DNA of 64,000 bases from NCBI RefSeq assembly GCF_036785885.1, contig NC_092312.1:21904001-21968000 (forward strand), read 5' to 3'. This document shows, piece after piece, positions 22,791 to 34,088 of this stretch. The notes beneath the pieces were generated by a model. That model was not told the origin of the DNA, ran no database searches, and saw only the letters and a list, made by a program, of their open reading frames with translations. Origin of the DNA: Coffea arabica. Lineage: Eukaryota > Streptophyta > Magnoliopsida > Gentianales > Rubiaceae. Position numbers and translations under genes: made by a program. Every line of letters begins with the position of its first letter. Position 1 is the stretch's first letter.

Positions 22791-23525
22791 AATTAGGCTT
22801 GTTTGATACTTCAAGTTAATGATGAAAATTAATTCATTCAGAACTTTTTTAATTCAGCATATTTCATAACTAAAAAGTTTAATCGCTTAAGCAGTGCTTA
22901 ATTTGCGTGCAAAATTTTAAGTAAAAGTAAAAAATTATTTTATTGAAATTTCTAAATTGATCACATATATATTACACCTCTTACGCATATTCTCATACAC
23001 GCTTTTGCACGAAATGTATATTTGCTCTCATTCTATTCGACACGCAACACACACACAAATAAATACATGCACGTAAGTACTATTTGTTAATTGTTTAATT
23101 AATTTTCTCACACAAAATACTTTTCTCTCTCTAAATATATAAATAAAGACAATTTCTTTTCAAGATGAAAGTATAATATTTGTGCGATATTTTAATTCGC
23201 TACTATAATTCAATTAGTTATTAAATATATATAATTTTATAAATTCAACAATTTAAATATTTTCAAAACTTAATTTTTAAATTTCAGTTTTCGTTTTATC
23301 GAACGGACCTATGTAGCTGGAAATCACTAGAAAACACACGGTGTCATATGAGGGTGGACATAGGTCCATTTATTAGCGGTTACCGGTCAGCTCGAAGCTC
23401 TTGAACGTGGTAATGGAGAATATCCCTCCGTAGCTGGGCCTCGCAAAACAGCCCCCACATGGGGCCACAGGCTCATGCATGGGCAAAGCCCACTAGCTCT
23501 CTTACTGAAAGTAAAGTGCAACTTT

Positions 23526-23545
23526 TTTTTTTTGTTTTTGATAGT
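23526..23545 (-). mobile_element. Tail-only retroposition scar
   Basis: Twenty bases, mostly T (a poly(A)-like tail on the minus strand), sit between two exact copies of the 16-base word AGTAAAGTGCAACTTT (23510-23525 and 23546-23561). This is what a severely 5'-truncated LINE or SINE insertion would leave: tail plus target duplication. Confidence 0.5.
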
Positions 23546-23764
23546 AGTAAAGTGCAACTTTAAAACCCAATATTGGTTTCAAACTTTTTTTGGTTTCAAC
23601 TTTAAAAGCCCACAAAGGGGAAATTAGAGAATGTTGATTATCACTATCTCGTGATTTTGAAGTACTCTGCTAATCAATTTATCTTGGTTTTTAACACGTT
23701 CACTAATCAATCTATTTTCACTTAAGACACGACATTAATTAGACTTCATAATCATCGACAACTA

Positions 23765-24112
23765 CTTCCTCCCTTTTTTTATAACTGACGTTTAAGAAAT
23801 TTGCTCTTAAGTACATCTATCTGTCGTTGTATTATCCTCATGCAGCATTAATTATTTTTTCACAATTTTACCCTTTTATCTCTCTTTACCAATACAGGGC
23901 TCTTAATTACTACTCCTAGTAATTATTACTTCTCTCTTTGCTTTTGGCCTAGTAAAACAGTACCATTTAATACTCTAGTGAGAGAAAACATGAGTGAATT
24001 GGACAATTAATGAGGGTACAAAAGGAAAATAGTGTATAGATTTAAACAATGAAAAACTTTTCTTAATTAGTGTGCAAAACTTTAAACGTCAGTTATAAAA
24101 AAAGGGAGGGAG
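23765..24112. mobile_element. Stowaway-like MITE with long terminal inverted repeats
   Basis: Left CTTCCTCCCTTTTTTTATAA continues ACTGACGTTTAAG. The right end is the near-perfect complement, CTTTAAACGTCAGTTATAAA then AAAAGGGAGGGAG. TA flanks both ends (23763-23764 and 24113-24114). The 348-bp interior has no ORF. The termini differ from the CCGTCCC type, so this is a second subfamily. Confidence 0.85.
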
Positions 24113-24508
24113 TATATTCTATATGGTACTCGATTTTTGTAAATTAATCGTAATTTAAATGATACCAGTGTCGCTTTTGTTTGACTGCTGGCGTCCTAAA
24201 TGCTAAATGGACCTTTCCTCTCCCAAAGGAGTGTGCTCATAAATTGACTTTCTACATTGATCTAATCTACTAGTAATAGGTTTCTGAGCAGACAATATCA
24301 AAATAATTCTTTCCATAAAATTATGAAATAGACAAGGATGAGGAGCTAAATAATTGGAAACTTTGACCGAGTACAATATGAACTAAAAATGGCATTCAAA
24401 AAAATAAAAAAGCAAAATTTTTGTCGATATGAACTCTTCTTCTTTATCTCGCTTAGAGGGATAAAAGGCATTATTGTTATTCTTATTTGCATAAATGGCA
24501 AAACATGT
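24113..24508. other. Intergenic DNA, nothing recognised
   Basis: AT-rich, no gene or bounded repeat supported. Confidence 0.35.
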
Positions 24509-24829
24509 CATTAAATGATCTAAAATGGCACGATTTGGTCACTAAAATTTCTTTTCTTAGTCAAAAAGATCATTTCAACTTATTAAAACGGGTCTTTTGG
24601 ATCATTCTCTCGTAAATCAATAAAAAATGGTCTACAATTTAGGATATTTTTATCCCTAAAAACTTGTAATAGTAGGTCAAATATATTTCTTTCCATTTGG
24701 TTTACGGCATGGGTTAAATTGGACGATATGATTTTAAAAGTCCATTCTAAGGAATTGAATGACCTTTTTGGCAAAGAAAAAAAAAATTTTTAATGACCGG
24801 ACCGGAGCATTTTAGATAGTTTAGTGATT
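24509..24829. mobile_element. Degraded element with long inverted arms
   Basis: The left arm (GTCATTAAATGATCTAAAAT, GGTCACTAAAATTTCTTTTC, AGTCAAAAAGATCATT) is mirrored, with mismatches, by the right arm (AATGACCTTTTTGGCAAAGA, TTTTTAATGACCGG, CATTTTAGATAGTTTAGTGA). Arms of about 90 bases suggest a Mutator-like non-autonomous element. The ends and target duplication could not be fixed. Confidence 0.5.
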
Positions 24830-25158
24830 ATCATCGCGATTTATTAATTCTCATTTGATATTAATAAACCAGATTTCCTGTAATAGGGAAGCAACAGTTC
24901 TCAACCCTCCCGCGAGCAGTGACTGCCAACCAGCAAGCCAGTGACACTCCCCCCATCGACCTGCGACCTACGTATTTCTATAGCCGCATTTTTGGAGTAT
25001 TGTATTGTATTTCAACTGAATTAACTGTCATCGGATCATAAGCCCCAAAATCACTACAGGCGGAAGGTTATTTCTTCAACATTTGAAAAGGGTTCGGATC
25101 CATCAGAGCAGATCCGATTCCACCGAGAGTGCGAGAGAGAGGCTTTGAGGCAGGGCCA
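24830..25158 (+). promoter_or_regulatory. Upstream and 5'UTR region of the GOS12 gene
   Basis: Sequence just before the start codon is GC-richer than average. No convincing TATA box or upstream ATG in a favourable context could be singled out. A GTG-started in-frame extension (from 25129) has no ATG, so translation should start at 25159. Confidence 0.35.
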
Positions 25159-28100
25159 ATGTCGGGGGATCCGGCTATGGAATTGTTGCAGGAATCGGGT
25201 TGGGAGGAGCTCCGGAAAGAAGCTCGCAAGATCGAAGGGGATCTCGACGTCAAGCTCTCCTCTTATGCTAAACTCGGGGCCAGGTTCTCCCAAGCAGGCA
25301 CGCTACTTCCTCAATTTCCATTTCATTTCGCTTATTTTAATTGACATTTGTTCCTTCTTTTCGGCAATTGGTAATACCCTAGACCTGCTGAGTTTAGTTG
25401 CACATGTTTGTGTTGCAACTGAAGTGATTGAAATTGGAAATGTGTGAGGTGATTTTGATTCTTGTTTCAAATTTAATACCTTTCCTCTATTGGTGATTTT
25501 GTTGTTTTTCGTGATTTGAAATGGCTTTGCGCAATTGATTTACCGAGAAGGCATTTAAGGCGTAAAACTGCGCAGTTTTGTGATCATGGACTGTTGTGAA
25601 CTTGTGATGGGAGTCTGGTAGTGCACAATTGATTTGTTGAGAGTATTATGCCTAATTAGATGGTTGTATAGTTTGAAAAGTGGCTTATTTGGGATATTTG
25701 GGGATTCGATAAATTAAGAGACGAGAACAAGTTGTTTTATTGTTTTACCTATTTTGTGTTGTCAATTCTGAGCCAAGAGGCTTGACATGATACTGCTGGT
25801 GTAGGTCTTGTGGGTACTCATTTTGGGAGCAAGGAAAATATCACGTGCTTGGTTGTTCTAATAGGATATTGAGATCTGCTAAAGCTTTGTCTATGAAGTG
25901 TTGGCCTGAAGATGAAAATCGAGAAACTTGCTTCTTTTGATTGCAGCGTGTGTTAGGCAAACGTTTATTGTTAAGTTACGTGTATCTAAGTTTCTAGAAG
26001 TGCAGGGTTTCCTTGTTCTTAGATAGTTAATTAATGGTTGTAGACAATTCCACTGAAACTTCCCCCTAGTTTAGGTCCTCTAGGTTTAGGCTAATTGTGT
26101 CTAGGTTTCTTTTGACTCGCACATTTTGTCAGTCACTACAATTGTACGGCCAAAATGAGTTTATGAGCCCTCAGCAACTGCAGCATGTAAAAATCTTAAA
26201 TCAAAGCAGATATTCATTTCTGTGTCTCCGAGTCAGATCTTACTAAGGCTGAGCAACTGTACTGTTGTCCCAGTGTGTTCTTCCTTGCCTATATCATGTG
26301 ATCTAATTTTGGAAATATGCTTTCTGATTATTGTAATCATGAGAACAGGTTATGTGGAAACTGGTTCCCCAACAGTTGGGTCTAGCAGATCTTGGAAGTC
26401 AATGGAAATGGAGATTCAATCTTTGCTTGAAAAGCTGCTGGACATTAATGATTCCATGAGCCGATGTGCTGCATCTGCTGCATCTACTACTTCAGTTACT
26501 CAGAAATTGGCGAGGCATAGGGACATACTTCATGAGTTTACCCAGGTTATTAGCAGCCCCATTTGCTTGGTTATTGACGATCTATAGTATCGCCTATTTG
26601 TGCCCAGTAACTATTCTGTTATTATTGACATGTTGATAGCATTCTTAAGTAATTTGATTGAAGCTAGTTCCTTGTTCAACTTGTTTAGATGATCAAGTTT
26701 GTTTATGTCAGCTAGATAGTTTCCATTCCCGATGTTTGAAACCAGGACCTCATCTTAAAACTGTTAACTAGGAAGAGATTTTTAGTTCAAGACACTTGCA
26801 TGGCACAGCTAATTTTATAATAGTTGGTTATGTGGTTTTAGATTGGGCATCTCTTAAATGTGACTCGGTAGTACACCCTTCATTTAAGTTAATTTGCAAT
26901 TGCTGCATATGGAATTCACTGGAACTGAAAACATTTTATCCCTTATTTGGAGTCAAAACACTAGTTGGTTGACCTACCCCCTAACAAGGGCCTATGAAGA
27001 AGAACCATAACATAAATCCTTTGGCTCATCTATCCACATGAAAGGGAAAGGATGATTCAACTTTTTCTTTCTCATTAATTTGTGTACCAGGAATTGTGAA
27101 ATTTTACCTGGGACACAACAGATATTTTTTGGCCGTGAGCTATTGCTTTTTTTCTTTTTTAGTTGGCAATGGTTGTGGGGATAAGACTGTTTGTAAGAGC
27201 TTTGAAGTCGAAACCTGTATGTTTGCTGTGGTTTATACCAAAGGATTAAAATGGTGGGAGCAAAGAGCTTTTCTGTTATTTTAAATTCTTATTGAATGTT
27301 TAAAGCATATGTCTCTTTACCCCTTAAATTAAACTATTTGAATTGTTATATATAGAAAAACAAAAAGAAACTTGTACAGGACAGTTAAATTGGTTCTAAT
27401 TTAGCTTTTATTTCTCATCCGTATTGGAGGTATATATAATATCCTATGTATGTTTATAACAAGATAAATGCAATTGTATCTCCAGCCAGCCTGGATTTCA
27501 TTTTGCATTATTCTCCATGTGGGATTTTCTATGTCAATCTTCTTAGTAAATATTCGCAAAGATTGAAGTTTAGCATTAGATGTTCAGAAACAGCAGGGCA
27601 AGGATTTAGAGTAGATGCTAACTGAAACAGCTTTGGAGATGGTTTCTGGTGTCAAAGCAAATGGAATGATAGAAAAACAGATTGGGCTTGACTTGAGAAG
27701 GTCTAAAAGTGAGACAAATTGTAAAACACAGACAAAAGCAAAGTTACAGAGCAGATGAAATAGAAGAAGAAAAGTTACAGAAATTTCCCATAGCTTTCCT
27801 TAGAAATAGCCCCTTGGCCAAACTGAGTGGAACGTTTTTGTGGGTAAAATAGATCTGAACATTGGATGACACTTAGTCAACTAAATGCCCTTCTAAGCTG
27901 GCAAAGTAATATAGTTTGATGATATGATGTGAGAGGACTTTAATGAGCTCAAATGGACTTTAACAGAACTATCATAATTTAGATTGGTTCATTATAGAAC
28001 CTATTTTAGGGTGTTGCATCATTTCATTTTAGATTTTTTCTGAAGTGTTTTGGTTCTTTATTTTATGTCATTCAAAGTGTCCTTCAAATTTTTAGTGGGC

Positions 28101-29382
28101 TTGTAATCACCTACTTTTTTAATGGGAAAAGATGTTTTTTTGATAACCAAAGCATTCTCTGTAATATATGGATTTTGGATTTTATTTTCTTCATATATCT
28201 GCTTGTTTTTGTATTAGTTCATCAGTTGCAATGTATTACTGACGGGAAACTGTATGCATTCGTAACTCTACTGGACAAAATTTATTACTTGATCCTTACT
28301 TGTTTGTACTGTATCTATTGAATGATCTTCTTCTTGATGGTTATGTGACTTATATTGTTTGAACTGAACCTTTTTTTCATGTAGGAGTTTAGAAGAATTA
28401 AAGGAAACATAAACTCAATGAAGGAACATGCTGAGCTTCTTAGTTCTGTGAGAGATGATATTAGTGAATACAAGGTGAGAAGGTTTTACCTTTTTGAGGT
28501 TTCTTATGCTTCAGCTATGTGATTTTTATCTAAAAATTGAAATTTCCATTTGTACAGGCATCTGGAAGTATGTCCCCAAGGATGCAGCTATTACGGGAGA
28601 GGGCTGCAATACATGGAAATATATCTCATGTAGGTTTCAAATGCTTTTCAAATGGTCATTTGCATGGAAGTCCTTTTTTGTGTTCTAGGCTCGGTTTGGC
28701 TTGGGATATAGATAAAGGGGTTACTTAGTTCTGTTAGCACTTAAAATTCTCGACCATGGAAACTGTGTGTGTGTGTGGAAGAAAAGTAGAATTTATGGCC
28801 TGAGCTGCATTATTTGAAGATTGTATTATAGCAAAACTGAAGATCTGGAATTAGCGAAGCTACCTCTTTTGTCCACCTGCTGCAATATGGTGTACTCCTT
28901 TTTCTTCATGTATTGAAGTATGGCTGAACCTGGATTGTGAATGGGTGCTTTTTGATGAACTGAATCTAGAAGAAACTGTTTGCAACCTAAATTTTTGCCA
29001 TGATTGTCAATTTTTATTATGCTGAAATTGAGTAGCTGATAATGTTTACCTTCTCTGGTTTCTTGAGCATAGATTGACGATGTGATTAGTCAAGCTCAAT
29101 CAACTAAAGCTGCATTGAGCTCTCAAAGGGCCTTGTTCGGTGATGTACAAGGGAAAGTGAAGCTACTTAGTGACAAATTTCCAATTATCCGTGGTCTAAT
29201 TGGTACTTTTCCTCGAGCTAAATCTGCTCTTAAGTATTTTCCTTTTAAGTGGTTTGTTAGTAATCCAGGTCCTTGTCATCACAGGTTCAATCCGAAGGAA
29301 GCGTTCAAGAGATACTCTCATCCTTGCTGCAGTCATTGCAGCTTGTACTCTATTTCTCATTATTTATTGGCTTTCAAAATAA
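25159..29382 (+). CDS. GOS12: Golgi SNAP receptor complex member 1-2 (Qb-SNARE)
   Basis: Six coding exons: 25159-25297, 26349-26545, 28385-28474, 28558-28629, 29073-29202 and 29285-29382. The joined reading frame gives 241 residues, near the usual 239-240 for plant GOS12. The protein is a tail-anchored Qb-SNARE for vesicle fusion within the Golgi and between ER and Golgi. It opens with MSGDPAMELLQESGWEEL and the conserved RKEARKIEGDLDVKLSSYAK. GSPTVGSSRSWKSMEMEIQ follows, then a helical stretch with LARHRDILHEFTQEFRRIKG. The SNARE motif is at about 150-210 and a single C-terminal membrane anchor at about 221-239, ending YWLSK. All junctions are in frame. Introns 2 to 5 have GT-AG ends. Intron 1 appears to begin CAG|GCACGC, a GC donor. 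A GT-AG alternative (donor after 25283, acceptor before 26344) also keeps frame but would drop the conserved Phe-Ser-Gln segment. GOS11-type sequence does not fit. Confidence 0.92.
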
Positions 29383-31515
29383 ACTTGAGAAACCCTTGGT
29401 GATGCACTGAGATGAGAAAGGTAATATTTTGCAAGGAATTTTGGTGAAGCAAGCCGTGTAAAAAGCTTGTGTTTCTTTTCTGCAGTCCTCACATATAGTC
29501 CTCTTTTACGACCCCCCCCCCCCCCCTCTCCTCTCCTTCCCTTAAGGAATTAATTCCATAGTAAGTTGTTGAACTCTGCTGTTGATAAGCCCAATTGGGG
29601 GTGAATTAAATTAGTTGTACACCCAACACCGTTGCATTGATTGTGGGAATCATAAGAAGGCTGTATATAGTGTCATACTGCAGGATGTCGTCTGCTTTCA
29701 GAACTGATGGTTTCAAGTATTGTCTTCGTTTCGTTCTTGTCCATAAAGCTTAGATTTCAGTTCTGCGCACTTGCTGACGAAAAGGATGGTAACCAAGCAA
29801 AATTTCTGATCTGCTAAACCCTTCTGCAGATTAGTGGTTTCTTTTATTGGCCTTAAAAATCTTTGATATCCTTGCCATTGCGATCGTTTAACACAGCCAC
29901 TAACCGAAGTTCACGGTCTCTTAATTTCTAGTTGAAAGATCAGCCATATATTCTTCTGAATCCTGATTGTCATCATTGCCAATATGAACCATTTGTTTGA
30001 CTCTCTCGTCCATTCTTGTGCCTGGTGTTTCAATCTTCTAAAGCCTTGCTACTTGACATGAAACCTTTAATCGGATATGTTACAGACTGGGGATTCACAA
30101 AACAGAGTTGAACAGTGTTGCTTTGGCGTAGTCAGGATGTGCATTGGCCCAAATTTCATCAGCCCTATCACTAGTTTATTAGTACTATTTTTCTTAACGT
30201 AGAGAAGTATGGAGCACGTTTTGGTCTAAGATTGGGTAAAAAGTCGGTCCTTTAAGAAGGTTAAGAGACCGTCAACAAACAAAACGATTGGAACATAGAG
30301 GCTCAAAAGGTTGAAGCGAACAAAGACATCTGCGTATGCTCTTTTTTCGTTTTTCATTGCTGACCTGGTTCCGATACTTTTCTTACGTATTTGTGGGATA
30401 GCATTTAGCAAATAAATGATGCACAAAAATTAAAAAAAAAAAAGATGCAGAAAACAAATTATGCAAGCATATCATGAAAATATAAAACTTTAGCCACAAG
30501 ATATTTGACCAATATTACTAAAATGTATGATGCAAATACCTCCTTTTACTTTTCGTGTTTTTCCTTGGTCATCAGAAAATGTAAAACACACTTTTATCCA
30601 ACAATTTTTTTTTTCTAATTTTCCAATCGAAAAATGAAGTATAAATATAAGCAATTATCGTTTGTATATTAACCAAAAACCAAATAACGTTAATCGCGTG
30701 AAGCTTCCGATTTTCATTGCCAACAAATACTTGGATTAACTGTGGAAATTTTGTGCCCCATCCTCTATCATGTAATGTTTTGAAGTGGTTTCATAAATCG
30801 GGAGGGAATCTCTGTAAACTCCCCAAAATTTTCATAAAAACTAGAATAAAAAAAATATCTTATAAGACAATTTTTTTTCAGAATAGTTCAGACGCATACA
30901 AACAAAGCCTCAAAACTCGTAATCATATGAATCTCTCCATCTACTTTTTCTTCTCTTAAAATTCCTCTTTTATCTCTTGTACTGAAGATGGGGGGATCCT
31001 TTGAAGCTTTTTGATTCACCCAACCAAATCTCTTATATTTTCACTCCTTGCAATATTCCTAGGAGTCAAATATGCTGCCAGTGTTTCGCTCTTTAACAAA
31101 GGTATCCTACCAACCTTATCACAGCTATATATTTTTTATGAAAGTTTGTTGGTCTTGTCATGGAATCGCCATGATTTAGGCAGCACTATGTCAGTTTGTC
31201 TTATGTTAAGAATGACAAATCTTTCCTTGTTATATATGGTTATCCTTGTTGTCTAATACTCCCTTTATGTGTTGTTTGTCCTATTGGATTTGGATATGGA
31301 TCTAACACCAATGAAAAGCGATGTACTACCAGGAGTCTGGAAAGAGTGAGGTATACTGTACAACTTTTATTTAAAGGGGACCCAAAAATAATAATGTAAT
31401 CAACCTTTCTCCTCCTTTTTAACATTTTCTTTTTCTTTTTTGAGGGGGTTTTTGGGGAATTACCTTGTTTCGAATGACAACCAAAACCATAAGTAGGATG
31501 GCAGTTAGCTGCATC
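29383..31515. other. 3'UTR of GOS12 and gene-free DNA
   Basis: Probably starts with 3' untranslated sequence containing a run of 15 C at 29512-29526, prone to length change. An 81-codon frame at 31011-31256 is hydrophobic but its right part runs into likely noncoding sequence. I do not recognise it. 31508-31515 (GCTGCATC) is the left target duplication of the following hAT element. Confidence 0.45.
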
Positions 31516-32346
31516 TAGAGGTGTCAAAATGGGTGACTTGGGCGGGTTTGGGTTGGGTAAAATGGGTAATGGGTATAAATGAGTCAACCCATTTATACCC
31601 ATTTAATTAGATGGGTATAAATGGGTAAGTCAAAAAATGAATTGGGTAACCCAATTACCCATTTATAACCCATTTATTTTAATTTTTTGTAAATTCATTG
31701 AAATTCATTTTTGCAAACTAAGTTATCAATTTATACCGCTCTTTGTACCCATCATTAGTTTTAAATATTTACTTATAATGTTCAATAAGCCTAATTACTA
31801 ATTTTTTTCATTTATACTCTATTTCACAAAATTACATATTATTTAATAATTGAATAATAAGAATATAAAAATTTGAACTAAGTACTATAAAAGTTAATAT
31901 AAAAATTTAATCCAAAAATTTTGAACCCCCAACATTTTTTCCGTATATAAATTTAGAATTTCATTTTAGAAAGATAAGAAAAGAGGCTCAAATTTATCAT
32001 AAATTGGTAATGCCGAAAAATGAGCAAGTTAACAAATTAAGAGAAAATAAAATAATAAAATAAAACTAACAAATAATAATAATAATAAAACAAAAGTAGT
32101 TAACATCATGACAAAATGAAAATTTTGAAAAAAAAAAATGAGTGGGGGAAAAGAAGAGATTTAGGGGAAGAAAATTCTAAATGGGTTAATTGGGTTTGAT
32201 GGGTTACCCAATAATACCCATTTATTAAATGGGTATTATTGGGTAACCCATTTATACCCATATACAAAAATTTAAGATACCCATACCCATCTATTCATGG
32301 GCGGGTATGGGTAAATTTAGTTAAGTGGGTTGATTTGCCACCTCTA
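31516..32346. mobile_element. Non-autonomous hAT transposon
   Basis: The ends are TAGAGGTGTCAAA and the inverted TTTGCCACCTCTA. Both flanks carry GCTGCATC (31508-31515 and 32347-32354), an exact 8-bp duplication. Subterminal regions contain many copies of ATGGGTA and its complement TACCCAT, e.g. AACCCATTTATACCCATTTA near 31590. There is no transposase; the interior is AT-rich. Length is 831 bp. Confidence 0.9.
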
Positions 32347-32465
32347 GCTGCATCTTGCCATAGTCATTATTGCAGAAAATATCTCAATTCCTAGTTCATA
32401 ATTTTTTTTTTGGATAAAATACATTAGTTTCGTACTATATGATTGTTTTACCTTGCACAACCATG

Positions 32466-33249
32466 GGCCCTGTTTGGAACCTTGGTTTTAGGCAAGTTTG
32501 TATAATATTAGTTTTTTAACAACTTTTGCTACAGGAATCCTAAAAATTAATCAAAGTTTTTAACCTACACATTTTAAAATATCCAAAATAAAAAAAATTT
32601 TCCTTCCTCTTTTCTTCTTCTTCCTCCCCCACCCCAACCCACCACCACCTTCGTCGCCGGCCACTACCTCCGCCGCCGATCACCTCTTCCGGTGCCATTT
32701 TTTTTTTTCCTTTCTTCCTCTCCCCCTCTTCCTCCCTTGCCATTCTCCCCCTTTGCCCCATTTTGATCCTCTCACTTTTTTTTTCTCCCTCTCCCTCTCC
32801 CCCACCATTCTTCGCGGGCTCCAACCCGGCCCTACCATAGCCAGACCTTATCTTTTCCACCTTCATATTTCATAACAGGCAGGAGTCAAGTCAAGCCACG
32901 CCCCTTTCAGGTGCCGGTCTTCTTTTGCAGAGGCGGGCGAGGGAGGGAGAGAGAGGGGTGGCGGGCAGGAGAGGGGGAGAGACAAAAAGCAAAAAAAAAA
33001 GAAAGAAAGTTGCTGCTTCTGCTGGCAGTTTCGGGAGAAGGAACAGGGAAGGGGGAAGGGGAATGGAGAAGAAGCGGGAAGGGAGGAAGGAAAAGAAAAA
33101 AGAAAGAAAGAAAAAAAAAGAAAAAGAAAGAAAGAAAAGGAAAAGGGAAAAAAGTTTTTTCATCTCACAAAAGTTTTTCTACAACTTCTACAGTGATTTA
33201 CAGTAAAGTTTTATATAAACACTCAAAAAACTTACCTTCCAAACGGGGC
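32466..33249. mobile_element. Foldback element with polypyrimidine and polypurine arms
   Basis: Ends GGCCCTGTTTGGAACCTTGG and CTTACCTTCCAAACGGGGC are imperfect inverted complements. A long pyrimidine-rich arm (about 32600-32800) is followed by a purine-rich arm (about 32935-33150) separated by a short GC-rich spacer. Frames on both strands (up to 129 codons) encode only Arg/Lys/Glu/Gly or Phe/Leu/Ser low complexity and are not genes. Target duplication not resolved. It is related in layout to 10212-11277. Confidence 0.55.
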
Positions 33250-33257
33250 ACTTATCG

Positions 33258-34088
33258 TGTTAAATTCATGAGTAAAAAATTATATTCCACGTTAGTTTGA
33301 GAGACAGAAAAAGAGCAGTTAAAATTCCCTTGCACCACTAAGTAAAGATCTGACACCTAATAGCTTAAGTTTTTATGTCAGAGTTGGATTCCTGACTTAT
33401 ATATTGAGCTTTTTGATGGACTCTTTCGAAGTGTCTCTTCTTAATAAGTGGTATCAGAGTTTCTGGTTGCGAGGTTGGGTTTCTCATGGACAAGTTGATT
33501 CTTTTCAAAGTTGAACCGGTAAAAATTCTTTTCTTGGTAGTGGATCAAAGTGCCAAGAAGTTTGGTTGATATTGGATCAGGTGCCACATGAGTTTGGCAA
33601 AGGGTCCGATTGATGTTAGACCAAGGAATCAAGAGTTGACAAGAATCGGGAATCTAGTTTGGATGTTGAAGAAGAGTAGGTTCATGATTAGAAGAAAAGG
33701 TGACCTTAGATAATAAGGTGAGTTTGCGTTGAATATTAAACTAGGCTTGAAAAAGGGCTTATGAATTTGGGTTTAATGTAAGATTAAAAAATGGGTCCGT
33801 GATTGGAAGAAAAGGTGATTTTAGATGATAAGATGGGTTTGCGTTAAATATTAAAGTGGGTTTTAAAAAAAGGCTTACAAACTTGGATTTAATGTAAGGG
33901 GTTATTCATAAAAGGGAAGATTTGTTAAGTTTATGAGTAAAAGATTATGTCCCACGTTGGTTTGAGAGATAGAAAAGAGTGGTTAATATGTAACTAAGGA
34001 TTAGATCTAATAGTTTAATCTTTTGGATCAAAATTGGATTTCTAACTTATTACATATTGGACTTTTTTGAGGTGTTTCTCGCCAATCA
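33258..34088 (+). mobile_element. TRIM-type miniature LTR retroelement
   Basis: Two direct repeats, about 33258-33447 and 33923-34088, both begin TGTTAA and share TATGAGTAAAA-ATTAT-T-CCACGTT-GTTTGAGAGA-AGAAAA. Directly after the first lies TGGTATCAGAG (33449-33459), the primer-binding site for initiator methionine tRNA. Directly before the second lies a purine tract, AAAAGGGAAGA (33910-33920). No protein is encoded. The interior contains a tandem duplication of about 105 bp (33678-33782 and 33792-33899). A flanking 5-bp duplication is not evident, so outer limits may be off by a few bases or the ends have decayed. Confidence 0.75.

Larger units (their letters stand above)
22285..23585. repeat. 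Pair of diverged direct repeats bracketing other sequence
   Basis: About 22295-22365 and 23475-23580 share, in the same orientation, GGGCAAAGCCCACTAGC, then a T-run, then CTTTAA-ACCCAATAT-GGTT-C. The first copy has ATACCCAATATCGGTTCC and the second AAACCCAATATTGGTTTC. Between them lie the GC-richer block at 22390-22790 and an AT-rich repeat-like stretch (22796-23310). The copies could be an old local duplication or decayed terminal repeats. Too diverged to decide. Confidence 0.4.

Noticed and set aside
32540..33300. Several long frames (90-129 codons) rich in Lys/Arg/Glu/Gly or Phe/Leu/Ser
   Set aside because: They are translations of the purine- and pyrimidine-rich arms of a foldback element and occur on both strands over the same bases.
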